This document shows positions 35,667 to 48,095 of a stretch of 64,000 bases of DNA, piece after piece; the stretch's first letter is position 1, and each line of letters starts with the position of its first letter. Source of the stretch: Enterobacter chengduensis (GTDB taxonomy: Bacteria; Pseudomonadota; Gammaproteobacteria; Enterobacterales; Enterobacteriaceae); contig NZ_CP043318.1 of NCBI RefSeq assembly GCF_001984825.2, positions 62,001-126,000 on the forward strand, given 5' to 3'. The notes beneath the pieces are model-generated. The model was not told the DNA's origin, ran no database searches, and was given only the letters and a program-made list of their open reading frames with translations. A program made the position numbers and the translations under genes.

Positions 35667-37748
35667 TCAGGCGTTGGAGTAGCGCTCGGTTTCCGGCATC
35701 CAGCGCTCAATTAACGCTGCCGCCTGTTCGGGGTAGCGTTCATGAATATGGCGGGCAAGGCGCTGAACTTCCGGGATCATGGCCTGATCGCGCAGCAAAT
35801 CCGCCACTTTGAATTCGGCATTCCCCGTCTGACGCGTGCCCAGCAGTTCCCCCGGGCCGCGGATCTCCAGGTCTTTTTGCGCAATCACAAAACCGTCGTT
35901 GCTGTCGCGCAGCACCTGCAAACGCATCTGGGCGGTTTTTGAGAGCGGCGCTTTGTAGAGCAGCACGCAGTGGGACGCTACCGCACCGCGGCCAACGCGC
36001 CCGCGCAGCTGGTGGAGCTGGGCAAGGCCGAGACGCTCCGGGTTCTCGATGATCATCAGGCTGGAGTTGGGGACGTCCACGCCCACTTCAATCACCGTCG
36101 TCGCGACCAGCAAATGCAGTTCCCCCTGCTTAAACGACTGCATCACCGCCTGTTTTTCAGCAGGCTTCATGCGGCCGTGCACCAGGCCCACGTTCAGCTC
36201 CGGCAGCGCCAGCTTAAGCTCTTCCCACGTGGCTTCGGCAGCCTGCGCTTCCAGCAGTTCAGATTCCTCGATCAGCGTACAAACCCAGTAGGCCTGGCGC
36301 CCTTCGTGGGTGCAGGCGTTGCGCACGCGGTCGATGATATCGCTGCGGCGCGTGTCAGGAATGGCGACCGTGGTGACCGGCGTACGGCCCGGGGGCAGTT
36401 CGTCGATGGTGGAAGTATCCAGATCGGCGTAGGCGGTCATCGCCAGGGTGCGCGGAATCGGCGTGGCGGTCATGATTAGCTGATGCGGATGGAAGCCCTG
36501 CTGCAGGCCTTTTTCCCACAGCGCCAGGCGCTGGTGCACGCCGAAGCGGTGCTGTTCGTCGATAATCACCAGCGCAAGGCCGTTAAACTGCACCTGCTCC
36601 TGGAAGATAGCGTGCGTGCCGACAATCATCTGCACCTGGCCGCTGGCGATGGCCTCCTGCTGCGCAAGACGCGCTTTGCCTTTTTGCTTCCCGGCAAGCC
36701 AGCCCACTTCAATCCCGAGCGGCGCGAACCAGGCGCGGAAATTGTTGGCGTGCTGTTCAGCCAGCAGCTCGGTCGGCGCCATGAGCGCGACCTGTTTACC
36801 GTGGGCAATTGCGCGCAGGGCGGCCAGCGCGGCAACCAGCGTTTTACCGGACCCCACGTCGCCCTGCACCAGGCGCATCATCGGCACGTCGAGCGCCATA
36901 TCGCGTTCGATCTCGGCCGTCACGCGCGCCTGCGCGCCGGTTGGCTTAAACGGCAGCGAGGCCAGCAGCTTATCCTTGAGCGCATCATTCTGGCTTAACG
37001 GCTGCGCGTGGAAACGCTGCGCGCCCGCGCGTAGCGCCAGCATGCTCAGGTTATGGGCCAGTAATTCCTCAAGGATAAGACGCCGTTGGGCGGGGTGTTT
37101 GCCACTTTCTAAGTCGCTGAGCTGCAGCGTTGGCGGCGGGCGGTGCAGGGTGCGCAGCGCCTCGGGCAGGCTCATCATGCCCTGCGCCAGCTCGGATGGC
37201 AGAAGTTCGGTAATGGCGCAGGTATCAAGCAGCTCCAGCGCCTGATCGGTGAGCTTGCGCAGCGTTGCCTGCTTGATGCCTTCCGTCGTCGGGTAAACCG
37301 GGGTGAGCGTCTCCTGCAGCTCCGGCGTGCTGAGATCGCCCTGCACGCGGTATTCCGGGTGGATCATCTCTGCGCCGTATTTCCCGCGTTTGGCTTCGCC
37401 ATAGGCCAGTACCCTGCGGCCCGTCGCCAGGCTATTTTTCATCGCCGCGCTGAAGTTGAAAAAACGCATGGTGAGAATGCCGGTGCCGTCACTGATCTGG
37501 CAGGTCATCATCCGGCGTCCGCCGAAGGTGATGCTGCAGTTCAGGACTTCACCTTCAACGGTGGCGTAAATAGCGGGAAGGAGATCGCCAATCTTATAGA
37601 GCTGGGTGCGGTCTTCGTAGCGCAGGGGGAGGTGAAGCAGAAGATCCTGCACCGTGTGCAGGCCAATTTTTGCCAGCTTGTTGCTTTGCGCCGCGCCCAC
37701 GCCCGTCAGGCTGTTCAGTGGGATCGCATCCAGCAGGCGGCCTTTCAT
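35667..37748 (-). CDS. recG: ATP-dependent DNA helicase RecG
   Basis: 693 residues, the E. coli length. An N-terminal wedge/OB domain (GVGAAQSNKLAKIGLHTVQD) is followed by SF2 motifs: GDVGSGKT (Walker A), IIDEQHRFGV (DEQH box), TATPIPRTLAM and QLRGRVGRG. RecG drives fork reversal and branch migration of Holliday junctions. It ends two bases after the convergent gltS stop and closes the rpoZ-spoT-trmH-recG operon. Confidence 0.98.
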   Translation of the reverse strand: MKGRLLDAIPLNSLTGVGAAQSNKLAKIGLHTVQDLLLHLPLRYEDRTQLYKIGDLLPAIYATVEGEVLNCSITFGGRRMMTCQISDGTGILTMRFFNFSAAMKNSLATGRRVLAYGEAKRGKYGAEMIHPEYRVQGDLSTPELQETLTPVYPTTEGIKQATLRKLTDQALELLDTCAITELLPSELAQGMMSLPEALRTLHRPPPTLQLSDLESGKHPAQRRLILEELLAHNLSMLALRAGAQRFHAQPLSQNDALKDKLLASLPFKPTGAQARVTAEIERDMALDVPMMRLVQGDVGSGKTLVAALAALRAIAHGKQVALMAPTELLAEQHANNFRAWFAPLGIEVGWLAGKQKGKARLAQQEAIASGQVQMIVGTHAIFQEQVQFNGLALVIIDEQHRFGVHQRLALWEKGLQQGFHPHQLIMTATPIPRTLAMTAYADLDTSTIDELPPGRTPVTTVAIPDTRRSDIIDRVRNACTHEGRQAYWVCTLIEESELLEAQAAEATWEELKLALPELNVGLVHGRMKPAEKQAVMQSFKQGELHLLVATTVIEVGVDVPNSSLMIIENPERLGLAQLHQLRGRVGRGAVASHCVLLYKAPLSKTAQMRLQVLRDSNDGFVIAQKDLEIRGPGELLGTRQTGNAEFKVADLLRDQAMIPEVQRLARHIHERYPEQAAALIERWMPETERYSNA

Positions 37749-37751
37749 CGC

Positions 37752-38441
37752 TTACCCGGCGTACTGCATGGTGGCCCACCACTCGGCATCGGCTTCAATT
37801 TCGCCCTGCGCGTTGACGTGGGGGTAAGGCAATTTTTTCTGCTTCGCAACGCGAGCCAGCACCGGATAGCCGCCTTCGAACAGCAGGCGCTGCTGTTCCT
37901 CTTCCGGCAGCATGCTGTTGCTGCGCTCGTACATGCCGGCGTTCTGACGCTGGCGCTGCGCTTCATACAGAATGAGCGCGGAAGCCACGGAGACGTTGAG
38001 AGACTGGACCATGCCGATCATTGGAATGATGATGTCCCGATCCGCCAGATCCAGCGCTTCCTGAGTGATCCCGGTTTTCTCCTGGCCCATCAAAATGCAG
38101 GTCGGGCGGGTGTAGTCGATCTCGCGGAAATCTACGGCTTTAGCGGAAAGGTTGGTCGCGAGGATCTGCATCCCGCGTCCTTTCAGCTGCGATACGGCTT
38201 CGCCAATGGTGTGATGATGTTTGACAGACACCCAGCTGTTGCTGCCTGCCGCCGCTGAGACCGTATTGCGCATACGGCCATCCGGCCAGACGGCGTGCAC
38301 TTCATGCACGCCGACGGCATCTGCGGTACGGACGATAGCAGAGACGTTATGCGGTTTATGAACCTGTTCCATGCAGACCGTCAGGTCAGGCTGACGCCTG
38401 GCGAGCATTTCGCATATCCGCGCGTAGCGTTGTAAATTCAT
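37752..38441 (-). CDS. trmH: tRNA (guanosine-18-2'-O)-methyltransferase TrmH
   Basis: 229 residues. SpoU motifs: NVSAIVRTADAVGVHEVHAV (motif 1), LMGQEKTGIT (motif 2) and MVQSLNVSVASALILYEAQR (motif 3), which build the SAM-binding trefoil knot. Methylates G18 of tRNAs. It lies between spoT and recG with gaps of only a few bases. Confidence 0.97.
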   Translation of the reverse strand: MNLQRYARICEMLARRQPDLTVCMEQVHKPHNVSAIVRTADAVGVHEVHAVWPDGRMRNTVSAAAGSNSWVSVKHHHTIGEAVSQLKGRGMQILATNLSAKAVDFREIDYTRPTCILMGQEKTGITQEALDLADRDIIIPMIGMVQSLNVSVASALILYEAQRQRQNAGMYERSNSMLPEEEQQRLLFEGGYPVLARVAKQKKLPYPHVNAQGEIEADAEWWATMQYAG

Positions 38442-38445
38442 ACCG

Positions 38446-40560
38446 CTAGTTTCGGTTACGGGTGACTTTAATCACATCCGGCATGACGCGGATCTTGCGC
38501 ATAATGTTCGCCAGATGCACGCGGTCGCGGGCGGTCAGACGAATAAAGGCGCTGTACACGCGGCCATCTTTTTCTTCCGTATTCAGGCTCTGAATGTTGG
38601 ACGAGGCCGTGTTGATCGCTGCCGTCAGGTTCGCCAGAGCACCCTGGTGGTTGAACATATCCACCTTAATTTCGGTGATAAATTCCTGCGCCGTCTCTTT
38701 ATCCCACTCGACCGCCATAAACTTCTCGGCTTCTTTCTGATAGCCGCGAATGTTACGACAGGATTCGTGGTGGATAACCAGCCCTTTGCCAGGGCTGACG
38801 TGCGCAATAATCGGGTCGCCTGGGATTGGACGGCAACATTTTGCGAAGGTGATCAGCACCCCGTCCGCGCCTTTGATCGGCAGATGCGCATGGCCAGATG
38901 CGCCTGGAGCAGAAGGTATCGCTTCGCCCTGCTGCAGGTTTTTCGCTACCACGACGCTCATGGCGTTACCCAGGCCAATTTCCGCCAGCAGATCGTCCAG
39001 CGACGTGAGTTTCATGCGGTCGAGTTCGCGCTGAATATGCTCAGGTGGAATCTCGGCCAGCTTGCGGCTGCCGCCCAACGCGTGGTTGAGCAGACGACGC
39101 CCCAGGCTGACGGAATCATCACGCTTGAGGTTTTTCAGCAGCTGGCGAATTTTGGCGCGCGCTTTGGAGCTCACGACAAAGTTCAGCCAGGCCGCGTTCG
39201 GACGTGCGCCCGGCGCGGTGATAATCTCTACCGTCTGGCCGCTGGAGAGCGGCTGAGACAGCGGATAAGGCTGTCTGTCGACGCGTGCGCCGACGCAGGC
39301 ATGCCCGATATCGGTATGCACGGCGTAAGCGAAGTCGACCGGCGTTGCGCCCGCAGGCAGTTCGACAATGCGGCCTTCCGGGGTGAAAACGTAAATCTCA
39401 TCCGGGAAGAGATCGGATTTCACGCTCTCGATAAATTCAAACGAGCTACCCGCACTCTGCTGAAGTTCCAGCAGGCTTTGCATCCAGCGCTGGGCGCGGA
39501 TTTGTGCGGTTGTGCTGCTTTCGCCACCGTGCTCTTTATAGGCCCAGTGCGCGGCGACCCCCATTTCTGCCATCTGGTCCATGTCTTCGGTGCGAATTTG
39601 CACCTCAACAGGGACGCCGTGCGGACCGATCATCGAGGTATGCAAAGATTGATAGCCGTTCGCTTTTGGAATGGCGATGTAATCTTTCATGCGCCCCGGA
39701 CGCGGTTTGTAGAGGCTGTGCATTTGCCCCAGCACGCGATAGCAGGTGTCCGAGTCGTGGACGATTACGCGGAAGGCGTAGATGTCCATGATCGAGTGAA
39801 AACGCTGCTCTTTGAGCACCATTTTGCAGTAGATGGAGTACAAATGTTTCTCGCGACCGCTGACGCGGCACGGAATCCCCGCTTCCTGTAAGCGCCCTTC
39901 AATTTCCGAGAGGATCTTTTGAATCATCTCTTTACGGTTACCGCGTGCGGCTTTCACCACCTCTTTAATCACGCGATAGCGGTTCGGGTACAACGCTTCA
40001 AAACCCAGCTCTTCCAGCTCGGTTTTAATGTGGTGAATACCTAAACGGTGCGCCAGCGGACTGTAAATTTCGAGGGTTTCACGGGCAATGCGGCGACGTT
40101 TATCCGGGCGAAGCGAGCCCAGCGTGCGCATGTTGTGGGTACGGTCAGCGAGTTTGATGAGAATGACGCGGATATCCTGCACCATCGCCATAATCATCTT
40201 GCGGAAGTTTTCGGCTTGCGCCTCTTTCTTGTCGCGGAAATTCAGCTTATCAAGCTTAGAGACCCCTTCCACCAGTTCGGCAACGCTTTTGCCAAACAGC
40301 TGTTCCATGTCCTGGTAAGTGGCAGGGGTGTCTTCGATCACGTCGTGCAGCAGGGCGGCCATCAGCGTTTCGTAGTCGAGTTTCATCTCGGCCAGAATAC
40401 AGGCCACCGCTACCGGGTGCGTGATATAGGGTTCACCGCTTGAACGTGTCTGGCCCTCGTGAGCGTCACGTGCAACGAGATACGCCTGCTGAAGACGCTT
40501 AATCTGGTCTTCAGGCAGGTAGGTTTGAATCAGTTGATTCAGGCTTTCAAACAGATACAA
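38446..40560 (-). CDS. spoT: Bifunctional (p)ppGpp synthetase/hydrolase SpoT
   Basis: 704 residues (E. coli 702). Order: HD hydrolase (HPVAVACILAEMKLDYETLM, HDVIEDT, RTHNMRTLGSL), degenerate synthetase domain, TGS domain (VFTPEGRIVELPAGATPVDF), and a C-terminal ACT domain (FITEIKVDMFNHQGALANLT). SpoT sets ppGpp levels in response to carbon, fatty-acid and iron stress. Operon with rpoZ and trmH. Confidence 0.98.
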   Translation of the reverse strand: MYLFESLNQLIQTYLPEDQIKRLQQAYLVARDAHEGQTRSSGEPYITHPVAVACILAEMKLDYETLMAALLHDVIEDTPATYQDMEQLFGKSVAELVEGVSKLDKLNFRDKKEAQAENFRKMIMAMVQDIRVILIKLADRTHNMRTLGSLRPDKRRRIARETLEIYSPLAHRLGIHHIKTELEELGFEALYPNRYRVIKEVVKAARGNRKEMIQKILSEIEGRLQEAGIPCRVSGREKHLYSIYCKMVLKEQRFHSIMDIYAFRVIVHDSDTCYRVLGQMHSLYKPRPGRMKDYIAIPKANGYQSLHTSMIGPHGVPVEVQIRTEDMDQMAEMGVAAHWAYKEHGGESSTTAQIRAQRWMQSLLELQQSAGSSFEFIESVKSDLFPDEIYVFTPEGRIVELPAGATPVDFAYAVHTDIGHACVGARVDRQPYPLSQPLSSGQTVEIITAPGARPNAAWLNFVVSSKARAKIRQLLKNLKRDDSVSLGRRLLNHALGGSRKLAEIPPEHIQRELDRMKLTSLDDLLAEIGLGNAMSVVVAKNLQQGEAIPSAPGASGHAHLPIKGADGVLITFAKCCRPIPGDPIIAHVSPGKGLVIHHESCRNIRGYQKEAEKFMAVEWDKETAQEFITEIKVDMFNHQGALANLTAAINTASSNIQSLNTEEKDGRVYSAFIRLTARDRVHLANIMRKIRVMPDVIKVTRNRN

Positions 40561-40579
40561 GGGCGACCCGCAGGTTTAA

Positions 40580-40855
40580 TTAACGACGACCTTCAGCAAT
40601 AGCGGTAACGGCCTGCAGTTCTGCGGCTTCCTGCTCTTGCTGCTCCTGGCGCTCACGTACGTCGAGGATCTGGTTGTTGATCAGACCTTCTTCGATTTCG
40701 CGAAGTGCAATAACGGTGGTTTTATCGTTTTCTTCCGGTACCAGCGGATCTTTACCGCCTACCTGCATCTGACGAGCGCGACGCGCGGCGACCAGCACCA
40801 GGTCAAAACGGTTACCAATTTTCTCTACAGCGTCCTGAACAGTTACGCGTGCCAT
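40580..40855 (-). CDS. rpoZ: RNA polymerase omega subunit
   Basis: 91 residues. [20 protein letters not shown] and [20 protein letters not shown] are as in E. coli. Omega assists assembly of beta' and forms part of a ppGpp site on RNA polymerase. It sits 19 bases upstream of spoT, so the alarmone enzyme and the receptor subunit share an operon. Confidence 0.98.
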
Positions 40856-40909
40856 ACTTAAAATGCTCCACAGGTGAAGAAATGACTGGGCATGATACTG
40901 AAAGTGGGT

Positions 40910-41551
<642 letters not shown>

Positions 41552-41718
41552 TTAACGAAGAAGTCCTACATACGGGCTTATTATACACGTCACCGCCGTG
41601 TGACGTAGCCTTTGTCACACTTTTTCCCCTCGATTATTGAATTTTGCGTGCCGTTTTCAGGTTTTATCCGTGGTTTTCAGCAATCAAAAGAAATACCGGA
41701 TAGCGTCTCGCATTGTGA

Positions 41719-44075
<2,357 letters not shown>

Positions 44076-44350
44076 AGACCCTCCGGTGTGAACGCGTGGA
44101 GGTTAGCGATTTGTGCGCAAGATCACGATTGAGATTTTCTAAGGCGAGTCGGTTTGCCTTATAAATTTTTATCACATTTTACTGTGTATGCTTGATGAAA
44201 TAGGGCAGGGCGGAAAAGTGATAGCAGGGAAGGATTAGAAATAGTAATGGGTGGTGCGGCCGACACCACCCGAAAGGCATCACGTGGATCTGAACATAGA
44301 GTTAAGTCATAACATATTGTTATTATGTTGTTTTTATTTTCATAGCGAAA
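44076..44350. other. Non-coding junction between yicG and the second island
   Basis: No gene seen. It contains the hairpin GGGTGGTG ... CACCACCC at about 44250-44270. The left boundary of the island should lie in this stretch, but I found no clear copy of a core attachment sequence. Confidence 0.4.
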
Positions 44351-44375
44351 ATTATGTTCACACTTAAGTACATGG
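44351..44375. repeat. Left-end copy of the island-2 terminal repeat
   Basis: The 25 bases ATTATGTTCACACTTAAGTA(CATGG) match 20 of 25 positions at 52795-52819 beside the integrase, in the same orientation. Probably arm-type integrase sites. Confidence 0.5.
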
Positions 44376-44396
44376 AATTCCTGGGCTAATCTTCAG

Positions 44397-45035
44397 CTAA
44401 GGACTAATTTTAGGGAAGCAATAGTGGTGATTGGTTGCTCTTTTAAGTTCATTTATATTGCTGATCAACCCTTCAATAACAGATTCTTTACTGTTTTTAA
44501 CACTGCGACCAAATATTATACTAAGTCCGGTATCGACATCATTTCTGCAACGAATTTTATTTGAGATTACATCAAAAGGATGGGAGTGAAGCATAGTTAG
44601 TATGGCTTCCTCAAGAGTTAGTACCCGTAACCATATGTCAAAACTCGAAATACTTATGAGGGATGATAAGGCCTTTATAGCTCGTTTATCACCAGTAATG
44701 AGTTTTTTATTAATGTCTAAAATAATAGCTGTGAAAAGAGTCGCCTCACCAGAGTCAATATCAGGAGCATTTAAAGTAGTTAGGACTTTATTGGTGAAGT
44801 CAGAGCTAGATATATTTATTTCGCGGCATTCCATAATCATTTTTCTAGCCGAATTATATGCTTCCTCACTACCCAATAATTTTATGGATTTCACAGAATC
44901 ATTGATTTTTAGCTGAAACCTAAGCTGCGGAAGGATAAAAAAGTTACTCAGAGGCATCTCAGTGGATTTTGAAAGCTCATCTAAGATACCATATTGGCAT
45001 ATCTTCCTTGCAACATCACTGTCAAGTATGAACAC
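44397..45035 (-). CDS. PIN-like protein, possible ribonuclease toxin partner of the ImmA/IrrE peptidase
   Basis: 212 residues, AT-rich. Acidic residues stand where PIN nucleases have them: FILDSDVARKI (Asp near residue 5), DIDSGEATLFTAIILD (Asp/Glu near 115) and KLITGDKRAIKAL (Asp near 130). The C-terminal 70 residues are an extension I do not recognise. It starts 11 bases after the ImmA/IrrE stop codon, so they form an operon. PIN domains usually cut RNA; this assignment rests on motif spacing only. Confidence 0.6.
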   Translation of the reverse strand: MFILDSDVARKICQYGILDELSKSTEMPLSNFFILPQLRFQLKINDSVKSIKLLGSEEAYNSARKMIMECREINISSSDFTNKVLTTLNAPDIDSGEATLFTAIILDINKKLITGDKRAIKALSSLISISSFDIWLRVLTLEEAILTMLHSHPFDVISNKIRCRNDVDTGLSIIFGRSVKNSKESVIEGLISNINELKRATNHHYCFPKISP

Positions 45036-45046
45036 AAAGCCCCCTC

Positions 45047-46090
45047 TTAGTTCGTGGCATAACCTTGTGCGGAAATGAGGAAGTCCCTATTTTCATCACT
45101 TATCTTACTTAAATCAGAGTTTGAGAAAAAATATTGTTCCATTAAATCAAGGGCTTTGTCTTGATTTGGAAGGAAGTTCATTGCGAGGCCTGCCTTAGGC
45201 CAATCATCATAGAGTTTCGCGTATGAAGTAATTAGATGCCCAGCATCAATTTTGAGTGTTTGTGATTTTATAATAGCTGTTGCAGCAAGCTCAGTGGAAT
45301 TTATGTTTGCATCAAATTCTGACAAGGGATTGATTATGCCTCCTCTAATTAATTTTAATGCGAAAGAATCAGCTTCTTTTTCATCTTGATCTCTCTTAAT
45401 GAGAGGGATGTCTTGAATGGTTTCATTTACTTCATTGATACTTTCATCAACTAATATTCCATTTTTAGAAATATGTCCACAAGCAATGTGGCCAATTTCA
45501 TGAGCGAGAACAAATAATTGACGTGATATTTGTTTATTTTTAAAACCTAAAACAATGATAGGTCTGCTATCGACACATAATGCCATTCCGGTCATTCTTT
45601 TAGTCGACCGTGGCAAATCATCTAAGAAAAGAACTGGTATACCAGATTCCCAACAGAAACCTAAGAGCAACTCAAAATCGATGATCCCATTGTTACTTTT
45701 TTTTAAAATTTTATTACGTAATTGAATTGGGTCTGGATCAAGACGAATGTAATCCTTTTTTATACAGAACAAAGCATGATTGGAAAGCGCTTTTCCAATG
45801 TTTGCCGAAATATTTAACTCGCTAGCTTTTGTGTTTTTGGAGTGTTTAAATCTGAATAACTCGTTATTTTCTTCAATCATAAGTTCGCCATCTTCTGCAA
45901 AGAAGACGGTTATACCGAGTTTTTGGTTAAGAATTAAAGCGAATTGAAAAGCCCCAGCGCTTGTTTTAATAAGGCTATTATCCCACCACTCAGGTAATAA
46001 TCGCTGTATGAATGACTTAGGATACCCTGCATCTTTTAATTTTGCATAAATTGTTTTTGCTGTTAATGATGGGGAATTATTTTTCTCCAT
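45047..46090 (-). CDS. ImmA/IrrE-family metallo-endopeptidase
   Basis: 347 residues. The zinc-protease motif LAHEIGHIACGH (HExxH plus a third ligand in the following EKEADSFALKLI) lies near residues 195-235. The N-terminal third, with KTIYAKLKDAGYPKSFIQRL, is helical and may bind DNA or a partner. ImmA cleaves a phage repressor and IrrE cleaves DdrO, so this enzyme may relieve repression upon a signal such as infection or DNA damage. Divergent from the sce7726-family gene. Confidence 0.87.
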   Translation of the reverse strand: MEKNNSPSLTAKTIYAKLKDAGYPKSFIQRLLPEWWDNSLIKTSAGAFQFALILNQKLGITVFFAEDGELMIEENNELFRFKHSKNTKASELNISANIGKALSNHALFCIKKDYIRLDPDPIQLRNKILKKSNNGIIDFELLLGFCWESGIPVLFLDDLPRSTKRMTGMALCVDSRPIIVLGFKNKQISRQLFVLAHEIGHIACGHISKNGILVDESINEVNETIQDIPLIKRDQDEKEADSFALKLIRGGIINPLSEFDANINSTELAATAIIKSQTLKIDAGHLITSYAKLYDDWPKAGLAMNFLPNQDKALDLMEQYFFSNSDLSKISDENRDFLISAQGYATN

Positions 46091-46138
46091 GTTACACCCC
46101 TAAGATCAGACAAATATCTTTTTTAATATTACCATAAG

Positions 46139-46167
46139 TTGACTAAAATGGCAATGATGGTTATAAT
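46139..46167 (+). promoter_or_regulatory. Near-consensus sigma-70 promoter for the sce7726-family gene
   Basis: TTGACT, 17 bases, TATAAT. It would start transcription near 46174, 34 bases before the ATG at 46208. Confidence 0.75.
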
Positions 46168-46207
46168 GAAAAGTTGTTTTCAGGCTGAGTTTTAGAGAGC
46201 ATTGATT

Positions 46208-46774
46208 ATGATCAGAGAAGCTGAAATAAAAAAAGCGTTATCAAATTATATCAAAGAAAAAAATAATTACACTGATAGTTGCATTGTTGAAGAGTTAAGG
46301 TTGAATGGTGGGGAAATTCGGGCAGATATAGTGGATTTGAATGAGATGCACTGCTATGAAATTAAAAGTGAGGGTGATTCGCTAAATAGATTAATCAGGC
46401 AAGGTACTCAATATGGGAAAACTTTTGATAAAGTTACTATTGTTGCTGCGCGCTGTCATCTGGAAAAAGTGATCGAAATTGTCCCTAGTTGGTGGGGGAT
46501 TATTGTTATCAATGAGAAAGAAGAAAAATTTCTTAAAAGCTTTAGGCAAGCAAAAATCAATAAAAGAGTTCTATCTCCAGAAGATATAGCAACTTTATTC
46601 TCAAAGGAAGAAGCATTAAGCGTATTAGATAATTTCGACACATCAAAGGGATGGAAAAGCAAAAGTCTCTACAAAATCCAGTCGCACATTGCTGGCTTGC
46701 TTTCCCTCGATGAGCTAAAACACTCGGTGAAGGAAAGCCTACTTAAGAGATTAAATTCAGAATGTATTATTTAA
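46208..46774 (+). CDS. sce7726-family protein
   Basis: 188 residues from the ATG at 46208; a TTG two codons earlier is less likely. Segments EIRADIVDLNEMHCYEIKSE and GDSLNRLIRQGTQYGKTFDK, then VTIVAARCHLEKVIEIVPSW, match the sce7726 family. The pattern D ... E-x-K resembles the PD-(D/E)xK nuclease core (Asp in RADIVD, Glu and Lys in YEIKSE), so nuclease activity is plausible. It ends one base before the convergent Beta-family gene. Confidence 0.78.
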   Translation: MIREAEIKKALSNYIKEKNNYTDSCIVEELRLNGGEIRADIVDLNEMHCYEIKSEGDSLNRLIRQGTQYGKTFDKVTIVAARCHLEKVIEIVPSWWGIIVINEKEEKFLKSFRQAKINKRVLSPEDIATLFSKEEALSVLDNFDTSKGWKSKSLYKIQSHIAGLLSLDELKHSVKESLLKRLNSECII

Positions 46775-46775
46775 A

Positions 46776-47825
46776 TCAATACTGTTCTTTTACTACAAAG
46801 GCCATATGATGGCTCCATGCCTCCGTGAATTGGTAATGGCCGCATTTTTTATTTTTTAATGGAATATTAGTATTCGCTCTGTCATCGATCAAATCATCTC
46901 CATATGAATAGCCATGACCTTTAAAATCAGCTTTATGGATTGTCGTTAGTATTACGCTTAATGAAATAGAATCATTCGTTTTGTTACCCGCGGCACGAAG
47001 AACAAGCCAATCTTTATCTCGTGTATATTTTATAGCAACTCTTGAGCCTCTTCTTGTCAGTATCTTCTCAGTCCATGTTGGCGCAAGAATCCCATAATCG
47101 GCATAGCCAATTTTTGCATTAGCTGCAAGACTAGCTACCTTTTGCCATAATTCCCAATCATGGCGGATAAAATTACCAGAACCTGTTGCTATGCTCGCTA
47201 TACTATCGGGAAATGCTCCTGAAAGTAACCTAACAGACATGAATCCAATCTTACTTATTGAGACTAATTTTTGGCTGAATACATTCAATGAATTTTGGTT
47301 TACATTAATTGGTGTCACACGCAGATCAATAATTAACTCTACATTGAACTGATGATCATGTGCAACCTTTAATATTTTTGTCAAATCAGTTATGTGATTT
47401 TCGCCAATCTCTAGCGAACTTAATCTTAATCTGAATGCAAGATTTCTACATTTTTTCAGTTGAATTAAATCTGCTTGATTTAATTTCGCGAACTCTTGAG
47501 GGCTTAGAGTAGGGGTAATTTGTTTGGAATTATGATAAGTGTTAACGAATACTAGTAACTCATTAAGGCGTGTTCTTACTAATAAACCATTATCTATTTT
47601 TGTTAACTTACCATCTGGATCTGAATAATCAACGTAGCATTTGTTACTCCATACAGATAAGAGTGAAGTTAAAATATCTGTATGTTGCTGTGAAGTTCTA
47701 ATTTCTATACAAGGTGCGACACGAGGAATTATTGTGCTGTGTACATTCTCAAGCGCTTTTTTTTCCCACTTTTGCCATTTGATTACTGGCATGTAAGGAG
47801 GGTATTCGGAATACTTACTCTGCAT
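46776..47825 (-). CDS. Beta-family protein (P4 Beta/sce7725-like)
   Basis: 349 residues. PPYMPVIKWQKWEKKALENV followed by IIPRVAPCIEIRTS is the start typical of the Beta_protein family, named for the beta gene of phage P4; later segments such as VELIIDLRVTPINVN fit the predicted barrel-like fold. In P4, beta belongs to the gop-beta-cII defence locus, where it neutralises Gop. Pairing with an sce7726 gene is typical of the sce7725/sce7726 families, though here the two genes are convergent. Confidence 0.78.
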   Translation of the reverse strand: MQSKYSEYPPYMPVIKWQKWEKKALENVHSTIIPRVAPCIEIRTSQQHTDILTSLLSVWSNKCYVDYSDPDGKLTKIDNGLLVRTRLNELLVFVNTYHNSKQITPTLSPQEFAKLNQADLIQLKKCRNLAFRLRLSSLEIGENHITDLTKILKVAHDHQFNVELIIDLRVTPINVNQNSLNVFSQKLVSISKIGFMSVRLLSGAFPDSIASIATGSGNFIRHDWELWQKVASLAANAKIGYADYGILAPTWTEKILTRRGSRVAIKYTRDKDWLVLRAAGNKTNDSISLSVILTTIHKADFKGHGYSYGDDLIDDRANTNIPLKNKKCGHYQFTEAWSHHMAFVVKEQY

Positions 47826-48095
47826 AAGAAATCCTTCTTCAAAAGATAGAAAACCAATAGATTATCACGTAAATAGTTTCTTAGCGTTATGACTCATAGA
47901 GTAAACTGTAAAGCAAGGCGCGATTCTCAACGGTTCCATTAGTGCTGGGTCATGTTTAGTAGCACTCAGCATGTTCTATAGCGCTTTTCTGAGTGTTTTT
48001 CAATACATTATTGCTTTTTTTTAACGTCTATGAAGTAACGTATGATTTATAGTACGTTTTAAACTATTCCTTAGTGAAAAAGACCAGCTAAGCCG
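47826..48095. other. Non-coding spacer in the second island
   Basis: No supported gene. It contains an imperfect hairpin near 47940-47970 (AGTGCTGGGT ... AGCACTCAGC) and AT-rich promoter-like sequence upstream of the Beta-family gene. Confidence 0.4.

Noticed and set aside
44285..44292. TGGATCTG shared with the 3' end of yicC as a core att for the second island
   Set aside because: Only eight bases match, which is expected by chance in a window of this size.
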